Below, in pieces: positions 36,253-45,401 of a stretch of 64,000 nt of DNA; position 1 is the first letter of the stretch, and the number at the start of each line of letters is the position of its first letter. Below the pieces are notes generated by a model. The model did no database searches. It saw only the letters and a list, made by a program, of their open reading frames with translations, and had not been told where the DNA came from. The stretch lies in contig JAYRYA010000010.1 of assembly GCA_041917255.1 (NCBI GenBank), forward strand, positions 1-64,000, written 5' to 3'. The position numbers were made by a program, and so were the translations under genes. The stretch is from Zoogloea sp041917255 (GTDB lineage: Bacteria; Pseudomonadota; Gammaproteobacteria; Burkholderiales; Rhodocyclaceae).

Positions 36253-36351
36253 TCCCGTTCCCGAACCGCTGACCGGCGTCCGTCGTTGCCCAAGGGCATG
36301 ATGTGCGCCGGCTGGCTGCTTTATTCGAACCGATCCGACGGAGCATCCTCC

Positions 36352-37782
36352 ATGAAACTCGTACGACCCGCCGCCTTGTGCGCGGCGCTCGCGGCGTTGC
36401 CGCACGCCGCTTTTGCGGCCCCGGGCGCGGCTTCCGAAGCCGACCTGAAACAACTCCGCAACCAGCTTCGAGAATTGCGGGATAGCTATCAGCAGCGCAT
36501 CGAGGCCCTCGAACGCCGGCTTGCCGAGGCTGAGGCCCGGAGCACCGCGGCCGTCACCGTGGCGGCCGAAGCGGACCGCACGGCGACCCGCGCAGCGACC
36601 GAAACCGCCACCCTTGCTGCGGCCAGCACCCAGCCCGCACCCCAGCGCCCGACGGGAGAAAGCGCCTTTAATCCGGCGGTCTCGCTCATCATCGACAGCA
36701 AGTTCACCCGCCTGCAGCGCGATCCGTCCACCTACCGCATCGACGGCTTCATTCCGTCCGGCGGCGAGATCGGTCCGCCGCGCAAGGGCTTTTCCCTGGG
36801 CGAATCCGAGCTGGCCTTCTCGGCCAACGTGGATCACCTGTTCCGCGCCAATGCCCGCTTTGCGCTGGCCGAGGATGATGGGGCCGGGGTGGTGGAGGTT
36901 GAAGAGGTCAACGTGGAAACCCTTGGGCTGTCGTCGGGCGTCAAGGTGAAGGCCGGGCGTTTCCTGTCCGGCGTGGGCTACCTGAACCAACAGCATCCCC
37001 ACGAATGGGATTTCGCCGACGCGCCGCTGGTGTACAAGGCCTTCTTCGGCCCACGACTTCAGAATGACGGCGTACAGCTGCGCTGGGTGGCGCCGACCGA
37101 GTTGTTCCTCGAACTGGGCGCCGAAGTGGCTGGCGGGGAGAAGTTCCCCGGCGCCGAGCGCAGTCGAAACGGTGCCGGCCTGTGGACGGCCTTTGCCCAC
37201 GTCGGCGGAGATATCGGGGTCTCGTCGGCGTGGCAGGTGGGCCTGTCCCACGTCCGCACCCATCCGCGGGAGCGTCAGTTTGACGACAATGATGTGACCA
37301 ACGCCTTCTCCGGGCGCAGTCAGACGTGGATTGCCGACTTCATCTACAAGTGGGCGCCAAACGGGAACAGCAGCGTGACCAACTTCAAGCTGCAGGGCGA
37401 GTATTTCCAGCGGCGTGAAACGGGCGATCTGAGCTACGACATCGGTGGCACCAATGAGGCCATGTCGGCGGCCCGCTTCCGTCAGTCGGGTGCCTATCTC
37501 CAGGCGGTTTATCAATTCATGCCCCGCTGGCGGGTGGGCGCGCGGGGAGACTGGTTGCGTTCTGGAAGCGTCGACCTGGGGGGGCTCACCAGCGCCGAGT
37601 TGCCGATTCTGGCCGGCTACGATCCGACGCGCCACTCGGCGATGGTGGATTGGTCGCCGTCCGAGTTCTCGCGTCTGCGTCTGCAGGTGGCGCGCGACAA
37701 GTCGCGCATTGGCGAATCGGACAACCAGATCTGGTTGCAGTACGTGATGAGTCTTGGCGCCCACGGCGCCCACAAGTTCTGA
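36352..37782 (+). CDS. outer-membrane porin-like protein of the metal uptake cluster
   Basis: A 476-residue protein: signal peptide (1-22, ending AAFAA), an N-terminal coiled coil (about 30-70, LKQLRNQLRELRDSY and RIEALERRLAEAEA) as in DcaP-type porins, an Ala/Thr linker, and a C-terminal beta-barrel with alternating aromatic strands ending in VMSLGAHGAHKF. It is placed between a G3E GTPase gene and znuA, which suggests an outer membrane channel for the same metal. ATG 36352 is chosen for the signal peptide. The exact family is uncertain. Confidence 0.75.
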   Translation: MKLVRPAALCAALAALPHAAFAAPGAASEADLKQLRNQLRELRDSYQQRIEALERRLAEAEARSTAAVTVAAEADRTATRAATETATLAAASTQPAPQRPTGESAFNPAVSLIIDSKFTRLQRDPSTYRIDGFIPSGGEIGPPRKGFSLGESELAFSANVDHLFRANARFALAEDDGAGVVEVEEVNVETLGLSSGVKVKAGRFLSGVGYLNQQHPHEWDFADAPLVYKAFFGPRLQNDGVQLRWVAPTELFLELGAEVAGGEKFPGAERSRNGAGLWTAFAHVGGDIGVSSAWQVGLSHVRTHPRERQFDDNDVTNAFSGRSQTWIADFIYKWAPNGNSSVTNFKLQGEYFQRRETGDLSYDIGGTNEAMSAARFRQSGAYLQAVYQFMPRWRVGARGDWLRSGSVDLGGLTSAELPILAGYDPTRHSAMVDWSPSEFSRLRLQVARDKSRIGESDNQIWLQYVMSLGAHGAHKF

Positions 37783-37793
37783 GGAGTGGAACG

Positions 37794-38705
37794 ATGTTCA
37801 AGAAGATGATCCTGCGTGTCGTTGCGCTGCTGAGCGTGTTGGTGCCGGCCCTGCCGGCTGCGGCGTCCGTCAATGTGTTCGCCACCGTGCCCGAGTGGGC
37901 CGCGCTGGCCAGGGAGATCGGGGGCGACAAGGTCAATGTGCTGTCGGCGACCACCGCCCTCCAGGACCCCCATCGCATCGAGGCGAGGCCGTCCTTGATC
38001 GCCCGGGCGCGGAGCAGTCAGCTGGTGGTTGCCACCGGCGCCGAGCTGGAAGTGGGCTGGCTGCCGCTGGTGCTGCGGGAGTCGGGCAATCCGGCGATCC
38101 AGCCGGGTCAGCCGGGCTATTTCGAGGCAGCCTCGGCGGTGCGCCTGCTGGAAGTGCCGGCGCGCCTCGACCGGGCCGACGGAGACGTGCATCCCGGCGG
38201 CAACCCCCACATCCAGCTCGATCCGCGCAATATCCTGGCGGTGGGTGAGGCGCTGACGGCCCGGTTGGCTCAGGTGGACCCGGCGAACGCCGCTGCCTAC
38301 AAGGCGGGCTTCGCGCGCTTTGCCGAGCGCTGGAAAGCCGCGATGGGGCGCTGGGAGCTGGCCGCCGCGCCGCTCAAGGGCGTGCCGGTGTGGGTCCAGC
38401 ACAAGGGTTTTCCGTATCTGTCGGCCTGGCTGGGCCTGAAGGAACTGGGCGCGCTGGAGCCCAAGCCGGGGGTCGAGGCAGGCAGCGCCCAGCTCGCTGG
38501 GCTGCTGGAGCGCCAGAAGGCCACGCCGGCCAGGATGATCCTGCGCCCGGCCTATGCCCGGCCCACGTCGTCGGACTGGATGGCCGAGCGGGCGAAGATC
38601 CCGGTGGTCGTGCTGCCCTACACCGTGGGCGGCTCAAGCGAGGCGTCCGATCTGTTCGGGCTGTTTGACGACACGATCCGGCGTCTCCTCGCCGGAGCGC
38701 AGTAA
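37794..38705 (+). CDS. znuA: ZnuA/TroA-like metal-binding periplasmic protein
   Basis: A 303-residue cluster A-I binding protein. The signal peptide ends near PAAAS (about 25). Likely metal ligands are His60 in LQDPHRIE and His133/His139 in DVHPGGNPHIQLDP, the family's conserved sites; no long His-rich loop is present, unlike enterobacterial ZnuA. It starts at ATG 37794 behind GAGGAG and precedes the ATPase and permease genes. Zinc or manganese specificity cannot be read with certainty; the adjoining GTPase favours zinc. Confidence 0.85.
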   Translation: MFKKMILRVVALLSVLVPALPAAASVNVFATVPEWAALAREIGGDKVNVLSATTALQDPHRIEARPSLIARARSSQLVVATGAELEVGWLPLVLRESGNPAIQPGQPGYFEAASAVRLLEVPARLDRADGDVHPGGNPHIQLDPRNILAVGEALTARLAQVDPANAAAYKAGFARFAERWKAAMGRWELAAAPLKGVPVWVQHKGFPYLSAWLGLKELGALEPKPGVEAGSAQLAGLLERQKATPARMILRPAYARPTSSDWMAERAKIPVVVLPYTVGGSSEASDLFGLFDDTIRRLLAGAQ

Positions 38706-38714
38706 GGAGCCAGC

Positions 38715-39293
38715 ATGGCCGGATTCCTGATCCGCGCCAGCGGGCTGGTGGCCGGCTATGCTGCGCCGGTGGCCGGCCCGCTGGACATCGAGGTGTGCCG
38801 GGGCGAAATCCTGGGCCTCGCGGGGCCCAACGGCGCCGGCAAATCCACGTTGCTCAAGGCGCTGTGGGGTGGTGAGCGGGTGTTCGGCGGCACGGTCGAG
38901 AAAGCGCCGGGGCTGGCGATCTCCCATCAGGCTCAGGGGTTCGAGGATCTACGCGGGATTCCGCTGACCGGTCGAGAACTCCTGCGGCTCACTGGCGCAG
39001 GCATCGACGGCTTGCCCGGGTGGCTGTCCGACCGGCTCGACCTGCGGCTTGACCGGCTCTCCGGCGGGCAGTTGCAGTTCCTGCGCCTGTGGGCGTGTCT
39101 GGCAGCGCCGGCCGATCTGATCTTGCTCGACGAGCCGACCAACAACCTCGACAAGGCTGGTGTGGCTTTCCTGTCGGATTGGCTGGGTTGCGCCCACGCG
39201 GGGCAAGGCATCGTGATCGTCTCCCACGATCAAGCGTTCATCAAGCGGGTTTGCACGCGGGTCGTGACCGTGGGGGCGGAGGCGTCGGCATGA
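38715..39293 (+). CDS. znuC: ZnuC-like ABC transporter ATPase
   Basis: A 192-residue ABC ATPase with Walker A GPNGAGKST, Q-loop region, signature LSGGQLQFLRLW, Walker B LILLDEPT and switch His (IVSHDQAF). It is short for the family (usually 220-260 residues) because the C-terminal extension is missing. It is the energy subunit for the adjacent permease. It begins 9 bp after znuA and its stop overlaps the permease ATG (ATGA). Confidence 0.87.
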   Translation: MAGFLIRASGLVAGYAAPVAGPLDIEVCRGEILGLAGPNGAGKSTLLKALWGGERVFGGTVEKAPGLAISHQAQGFEDLRGIPLTGRELLRLTGAGIDGLPGWLSDRLDLRLDRLSGGQLQFLRLWACLAAPADLILLDEPTNNLDKAGVAFLSDWLGCAHAGQGIVIVSHDQAFIKRVCTRVVTVGAEASA

Positions 39294-40081
39294 GCCTCGA
39301 TCTGCTCTTCGATCCGCTGTTTCGGGTGCCGTTCTTCACGGGCCTGCTGCTGGCGGGGCTTCTGCCACTGGTCGGCATGTATCTTCGCCTGCGGGACGAA
39401 TGGCTGGCGGCGCTGGCCTTTGCCCAGATGGCCTCGGCGGGTGCGCTGCTGGCGATGGTGACGGACTGGCCGATGATCGGCGGTGGCCTGTTGGCGGCAG
39501 TGCTCGCGGCGCTGGTGAAGGGCGTCGCAGCACGCGCGGGCGCGGGCGCCTACGCGCTGATGATGCTCCTCGCCTGGGGCTTCGGGGTGCTGCTGGTGGC
39601 CAATCATCCGCTGGCTGAACAGGCTGGCCATGCACTCTTCGATGGTCAGCTATATTTCACAGGTGAGGGGCATCTGCTGGCGGCGGTCGCGGCAGTGACG
39701 GTGGTCGTGCCGTTGCTGGCCTGGCTGTCCCGGCCGCTGCTGCTGGCGCGCTTCTTTCCGGAGTTCTACCGGGCCCGGGGGCGTAGCGAGCGGCCGCGTC
39801 TGATGCTGTTCGATCTCCTCGCCAGCCTGGCGGTGGCGCTGGCGACGGTCAGTCTGGGGGTGATGGCGGCGTTCGCGCTGGTTTTTGTGCCGCCGCTCCT
39901 TGCGTGTCGTTTTGGCCGGGGCTGGCGATCGGGCCTCGCGCTTTCGGCCGTCATCGGAATGGCGGCGTATTGTGTTGCGTTTGCGGTGTCGCTGGGGCTG
40001 GATCAACCCTTTGGGCCGGTTTGTGCGGTGCTGTTCGTGGTGCTGGTCATCCTGGCGGGCGTGAAATTCAACAGGATGTAA
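39290..40081 (+). CDS. znuB: ZnuB-like ABC transporter permease
   Basis: A 263-residue membrane protein of the ABC-3 family with about 8 hydrophobic helices; the segment LLAGLLPLVGMYLRLRDEWLAALAFAQMASAGALLA near the N-terminus corresponds to the conserved permease core, and ALATVSLGVMAAFALVFVPPLLA to the later helices. It should form the channel of a ZnuABC-like importer. ATG 39290 overlaps the ATPase stop. It is the last gene of the cluster. Confidence 0.85.
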   Translation: MSLDLLFDPLFRVPFFTGLLLAGLLPLVGMYLRLRDEWLAALAFAQMASAGALLAMVTDWPMIGGGLLAAVLAALVKGVAARAGAGAYALMMLLAWGFGVLLVANHPLAEQAGHALFDGQLYFTGEGHLLAAVAAVTVVVPLLAWLSRPLLLARFFPEFYRARGRSERPRLMLFDLLASLAVALATVSLGVMAAFALVFVPPLLACRFGRGWRSGLALSAVIGMAAYCVAFAVSLGLDQPFGPVCAVLFVVLVILAGVKFNRM

Positions 40082-40151
40082 ATCACGGAGTCCGTGCTTT
40101 GTAGAGTGATATCCTAGTCATTCGTAAAAAAGTAACTTGGAGGGAACGGGA

Positions 40152-41357
40152 GTGGTGCTACCTTTTTTCGGCAAGAAGCCTGCGCCTGCCGGAACTACCG
40201 CACCCCGCTCCAGTAGCGGCGCCCGCTCGGGTGGCGCCCAGTTGTCGATCAGCGGGTTGTCGCGGGGTGGCAACAGCCGCAGCGACAGTTCGACCCTCGA
40301 TTTCACGATTGCCGGAGGCGATCTCAAACGCATCCTCGCCCAGTGTGCCGATAAGGTGCACGTGGAGGAGGGCGTCGACGAGATGGCTCCGCCGGCCGAA
40401 GAGGCCGCCATCCTGTTTGCCCACGGCGGCGATGCTGAAGCTTGCAGCGTGCTTGAACACGCACTGGAAAGCACCGTCAATGTCGATGCGCGCTTCAACC
40501 TCTGGCAGATGCTCCTCGACCTGATGCGCCTCACCGGTCAGCGGGAGCGTTTCGAATCCCTCAGCCTCGGGTTTGCCACCGAGTTCGAGCGTTCCCCACC
40601 GGCTTGGCACGATCTGTCGTCCCAGTCGGCCCGGGTCGGCAGCGAACCCAAGGTGCAGACAATCAATCTGTCCGGTCACCTCGGCGGTCAGGCGTCCGCC
40701 CAGTTTGCCCAGCTGATCCAGATCGCGATGCGCGCCGGAGCCCTGCGCATCGATCTGGCCCGTCTGAGCGGCGTCGATGACGCCGGTGCCGAACTGCTCC
40801 TGCGTGCGGTGCGTGGCCTGCGCCGGGCCAAGGTGCGGTTGTCGCTCGGCGGCGCGATCCATCTCGTCAACCTGCTGAGCGGGCTGGTGACGTCTGGCAA
40901 GCGTGCGAACCAGGCCCTGTGGCTGCTGCTGCTCGAGGTGCTGCAATACACCGACCAGCAGGATCGTTTCGAGGAACTCGCGGTGGATTACGCGATGACT
41001 TTCGAAGAGTCGCCACCGTCCTGGGAGCCGCCGGCTACCATCACCGCCAGCCAGACCGGCGCCGAGCCCCTTGCCACTGCGGCCCGCACTTATGTGCTCG
41101 AAGGCGAGATCATCGGCCCCAACACCGACGCGCTACGCAAGATCACCGGATTCGCCGCCGACAAGACGATGGTCGAGGTGGATTGCAGCCGACTGCGCCG
41201 GATGGATTTTGTTTCTGCCGGCACGCTGTTCAACGTGGTTTCGCAGCTGCACAACCAGGGGCGGCTGATCGTGCTGACGGGCGTCAATTCGATGGTCGCG
41301 GCACTGATGCAGGTGATGGGTCTCCATCAGGTGGCCCGGATCGAGCTGCACGGCTGA
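40152..41357 (+). CDS. STAS-domain protein
   Basis: A 401-residue cytoplasmic protein. The GTG at 40152 has a GGAGGG seven bases ahead and is favoured over a TTG at 40137. Two STAS-like regions are visible: about 165-245 (INLSGHLG, LSGVDDAGAELLLRAVRGL) and about 320-395 (VEVDCSRLRRMDFVSAGTLFNVVSQL). STAS domains bind partner proteins or nucleotides in anti-anti-sigma and stress-signalling pathways. No kinase or phosphatase partner is adjacent. It lies upstream of hslVU, but the heat-shock promoter in between separates them. Confidence 0.8.
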   Translation: MVLPFFGKKPAPAGTTAPRSSSGARSGGAQLSISGLSRGGNSRSDSSTLDFTIAGGDLKRILAQCADKVHVEEGVDEMAPPAEEAAILFAHGGDAEACSVLEHALESTVNVDARFNLWQMLLDLMRLTGQRERFESLSLGFATEFERSPPAWHDLSSQSARVGSEPKVQTINLSGHLGGQASAQFAQLIQIAMRAGALRIDLARLSGVDDAGAELLLRAVRGLRRAKVRLSLGGAIHLVNLLSGLVTSGKRANQALWLLLLEVLQYTDQQDRFEELAVDYAMTFEESPPSWEPPATITASQTGAEPLATAARTYVLEGEIIGPNTDALRKITGFAADKTMVEVDCSRLRRMDFVSAGTLFNVVSQLHNQGRLIVLTGVNSMVAALMQVMGLHQVARIELHG

Positions 41358-41447
41358 GCCTTCCGTCGTCGTCCGGAGCGCGCCACTGCCTCTCCAGGGC
41401 ATTGTGACGCCGCTGCATATCGCTGTTTTCACCAGGGGCGGGGTGGG

Positions 41448-41475
41448 CTTGTAATCCGTTTTTTCGTCCCCACAT
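41448..41475 (+). promoter_or_regulatory. sigma-32 (RpoH) heat-shock promoter of hslVU
   Basis: CTTGTAA (41448-41454) and CCCCACAT (41468-41475), 13-bp spacing, close to the RpoH consensus CTTGAAA-N13/14-CCCCATnT. The predicted start of transcription (about 41481-41482) is only one or two bases before the hslV ATG at 41483. Confidence 0.75.
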
Positions 41476-41482
41476 CTCAGCG

Positions 41483-42022
41483 ATGGAACAATATCACGGC
41501 ACTACCATCCTCTCGGTCCGGCGCGGCCGGCACGTGGCCCTCGGTGGCGACGGGCAGGTCACGCTCGGCAACATCGTCATCAAGGCCAGCGCCCGCAAGG
41601 TACGCAAGCTTTACCAGGATCGTATCCTGGCCGGTTTTGCTGGCGGCACGGCCGACGCCTTCACGCTCTTCGAGCGCTTCGAGGCCAAGCTCGAAAAGCA
41701 CCAGGGCAACCTTGTGCGCAGCGCCGTCGAACTCGCCAAGGATTGGCGCACCGACCGCGCCCTGCGCCGGCTCGAAGCCATGTTGGCGGTGGCCGATCTC
41801 GACAACTCGCTGATCATCACCGGCAACGGCGACGTGCTGGAGCCCGAGCAGGGCATCGTGGCAATCGGCTCCGGCGGCGCCTACGCCCAGTCGGCGGCCC
41901 GCGCGCTGATCGAGAACACCGAGCTTGCCCCGGAGGACGTCATCAAGAAGTCCCTCACCATCGCCGGCGACCTGTGCATCTACACCAACCAATGCCACAC
42001 CATCGAGGTGCTGAAGCCATGA
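41483..42022 (+). CDS. hslV: ATP-dependent protease peptidase subunit HslV
   Basis: A 179-residue Ntn-hydrolase. The catalytic Thr lies at position 7 in MEQYHGTTILSVRRG, so the first six residues must be removed; enterobacterial HslV begins MTT. Other family stretches are GGDGQVTLGN, AGFAGGTADAFTL and IGSGGAYAQSAARAL. It assembles as two hexamers stacked against HslU. No Shine-Dalgarno is visible between the promoter and the ATG. It is followed by hslU 70 bp downstream. Confidence 0.96.
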   Translation: MEQYHGTTILSVRRGRHVALGGDGQVTLGNIVIKASARKVRKLYQDRILAGFAGGTADAFTLFERFEAKLEKHQGNLVRSAVELAKDWRTDRALRRLEAMLAVADLDNSLIITGNGDVLEPEQGIVAIGSGGAYAQSAARALIENTELAPEDVIKKSLTIAGDLCIYTNQCHTIEVLKP

Positions 42023-42092
42023 GTCCGCAAAACCGCCTCAAGGGCGAGTGTTCCCGTCTGGCGGGAAGGCGCCCACCGCAAAGGGTGCCCAA

Positions 42093-43430
<1,338 letters not shown>

Positions 43431-43462
43431 GACTGTACCGGGTTCTCCGGAGTCTGTTGGAC

Positions 43463-43494
43463 GAGGGGCTGCCGGGGTAGCCCCTCATTTATTT
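43463..43494 (+). terminator. rho-independent terminator after hslU
   Basis: GAGGGGCT (43463-43470), 8-nt loop, AGCCCCTC (43479-43486), then ATTTATTT. A stable 8-bp GC-rich stem with a T-rich tail. Confidence 0.85.
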
Positions 43495-43578
43495 CAGGGG
43501 CTGGATGGCGTATACCGTCGGGCGAGCGTCGCCGGAGAATGGCGCCGAGTCCTTCCCCAACCTCGTCATCCGCACCCC

Positions 43579-44451
43579 ATGCTCCTGCGCATCGTCTCCA
43601 TCCTCTTTCCGCTCTTTGCCATCACCGCGGTCGGCTTTCTGGTCGGCCGGCGGGCGAAGCCGGATCTGTCCCAGGCCAACAAGCTGAACATGGATGTGTT
43701 CGTGCCGGCGCTGGTATTTGGCGCGCTGGCCAACAAGTCCTTCCACATCATGCAGTTCCTGCCGCTGCTGGGGGCGACCACGGTGGCGGTGGTGGGGTCG
43801 GGGCTACTGGGCTGGGCTGTGGCGCGGTTGATCGGAGTGGCGCCGCGCACCTTCGTGCCGCCGATGATGTTCAACAACTGCGGCAACCTGGGCCTCCCGC
43901 TGGCGGTGCTGGCCTTCGGCGAGCAGGCGCTGGCGCCGGCGGTGGTGATGTTCATGGTCTCGAACCTCATCCACTTCACCTTTGGCGCATGGTATCTCGA
44001 TCACCAGGCTCGGCTCGCGAGCGTGTGGCGCGTGCCTTCGGTGCTGGCCACCCTGGCCGGGCTGACGGTGGGCATCGTCGGCATCGAGGTATGGCCGCCA
44101 GCGATGCTGGCGATCAAGATGCTCGGCGACATCTCGATTCCCCTGATGCTGTTTGCGCTTGGGGTGCGGATCAGCGAGTCGCGAATCTCGGCGATCCAGC
44201 TTGGGGTGAGCGGTGCGGTGGCGCGGCCGGTGATCGGCATGGCGCTGTCGGCAGTGCTGATCTGGCTGGTGCCCTTGCCGGCGCAGGAGCGGGCGCTGTT
44301 GCTGGTTTTCGGTGCGCTGCCGCCGGCGGTGCTCAACTACATGTTTGCCGAGCGTTACCATCAGGAGCCCGAGAAGGTGGCGTCGATGGTGTTGATCGGC
44401 AACGTGCTGGCCGTCGCCTTCCTGCCGCTGGCCTTGGCCCTGGCGCTTTGA
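43579..44451 (+). CDS. AEC (auxin efflux carrier) family transporter
   Basis: A 290-residue membrane protein with about 9-10 helices and the two-repeat AEC architecture. Diagnostic segments are FVPALVFGALANKSF, MFNNCGNLGLPLAVLAFG and IPLMLFALGVRIS. AEC proteins transport organic acids such as malate/malonate or unknown small molecules. ATG 43579 lies at the start of the first helix. It converges on hslR with 9 bp between stops. The substrate is unknown. Confidence 0.87.
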   Translation: MLLRIVSILFPLFAITAVGFLVGRRAKPDLSQANKLNMDVFVPALVFGALANKSFHIMQFLPLLGATTVAVVGSGLLGWAVARLIGVAPRTFVPPMMFNNCGNLGLPLAVLAFGEQALAPAVVMFMVSNLIHFTFGAWYLDHQARLASVWRVPSVLATLAGLTVGIVGIEVWPPAMLAIKMLGDISIPLMLFALGVRISESRISAIQLGVSGAVARPVIGMALSAVLIWLVPLPAQERALLLVFGALPPAVLNYMFAERYHQEPEKVASMVLIGNVLAVAFLPLALALAL

Positions 44452-44460
44452 GCGCGTCGC

Positions 44461-44862
44461 TCAGCCCCCGCTGTTGAAGCGCCCGATCATCCGGCGGTCG
44501 CGCTTGGTGGGGCGACCGTGGAGGTCCGCGCCGGGGGTGGCCGCGAACTTGCGTTCCTCTCGCGCAGACTCGCGGGCGGCGCTGCTTTCGGGGGTTTCGG
44601 CGTAGAGCGTCTGGGCTACGGTGGCGCTGCCGCGCTTCTCGGCGATGCCGGTGACGATGACGGTGAAGCGAGCTTCGGCGAGCTGGATGTCCACCCGATC
44701 ACCGATCTTCACATCTTTTGCCGGCTTCACGCGGATGCCGTTGAGTTGCACCTTGCCGCCCTCGACGGCGTCGGTGGCGAGGGTGCGATGCTTGAAGAAG
44801 CGGGCCGCCCACAGCCATTTGTCGAGGCGGGTGCGGTCGGTGGTGTCGTGGCTGTCTTTCAT
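44461..44862 (-). CDS. hslR: ribosome-associated heat shock protein Hsp15 (S4 domain)
   Basis: A 133-residue basic protein with an N-terminal S4 RNA-binding domain (about 12-72: TRLDKWLWAARFFKHRTLATDAVEGGKVQLNG spans it) and a charged tail. Hsp15 recycles stalled 50S subunits carrying nascent chains after heat shock. The ATG overlaps the stop of the RegA-like gene (ATGA), so it is the third cistron of the regB-regA-hslR operon. Confidence 0.93.
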   Translation of the reverse strand: MKDSHDTTDRTRLDKWLWAARFFKHRTLATDAVEGGKVQLNGIRVKPAKDVKIGDRVDIQLAEARFTVIVTGIAEKRGSATVAQTLYAETPESSAARESAREERKFAATPGADLHGRPTKRDRRMIGRFNSGG

Positions 44863-45401
44863 TCCTTGACCGGCCGTTTGGCCAGTTTCCGTTGCAGGGT
44901 GCGTCGGTGCATTTTAAGCGCACGCGCGGTGGCGGAGATGTTTCCGTCGTGCTCGCCAAGCACCCGCTGGATGTGCTCCCACTCCAGCCTGTCCACCGAC
45001 ATGGGCGCCGCCGACGGGGTGTCGTCGATGATCACCTCGGTGGCCGAGAGCGCCTTCAGGATCGCGTCCACATCCGCCGGCTTGGCCAGGTATTGGGTGG
45101 CGCCGAGCTTGATCGCATCCACCGTGGTGGCGATGCTGGCGTAACCGGTGAGCACCAGGATGCGGCAGTCGGGATTGACCGCCAGCAGTGGCTCGATGAG
45201 GCGCAGGCCGGAGCTGCCAGCGATGTTGAGGTCGAGCACCACGTACTCGGGTTCGTGCTCGCGGGCGAGGGTGAGGGCGCTCTCGGGATCGGCGGCGCCG
45301 AACACCGTGAAGCCGCGCTGGCCAAGGGCGCGGGTGAGCACGCGATTGAAAACGGGGTCGTCATCGATGACGAGAATGTGTGGGGCGTCCTGGGCGTTCA
45401 T
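44859..45401 (-). CDS. regA: redox response regulator RegA/PrrA/ActR family
   Basis: A 180-residue response regulator: receiver domain with phosphoacceptor Asp57 (VVLDLNIAGSSGL), Lys in YLAKPAD, then a Fis-type helix-turn-helix (EHDGNISATARALKMHRRTLQRKLAKR) almost identical to the strongly conserved RegA output helix. RegA controls photosynthesis, carbon and nitrogen fixation or respiratory genes in relatives; here it is likely to control respiratory or denitrification genes. It is coupled to the kinase gene by an ATGA overlap. Confidence 0.93.
   Translation of the reverse strand: MNAQDAPHILVIDDDPVFNRVLTRALGQRGFTVFGAADPESALTLAREHEPEYVVLDLNIAGSSGLRLIEPLLAVNPDCRILVLTGYASIATTVDAIKLGATQYLAKPADVDAILKALSATEVIIDDTPSAAPMSVDRLEWEHIQRVLGEHDGNISATARALKMHRRTLQRKLAKRPVKE

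Noticed and set aside
34749..36351. Zur box for the metal cluster
   Set aside because: I looked for a GTTATA-like palindrome upstream of the GTPase and porin and found none convincing.
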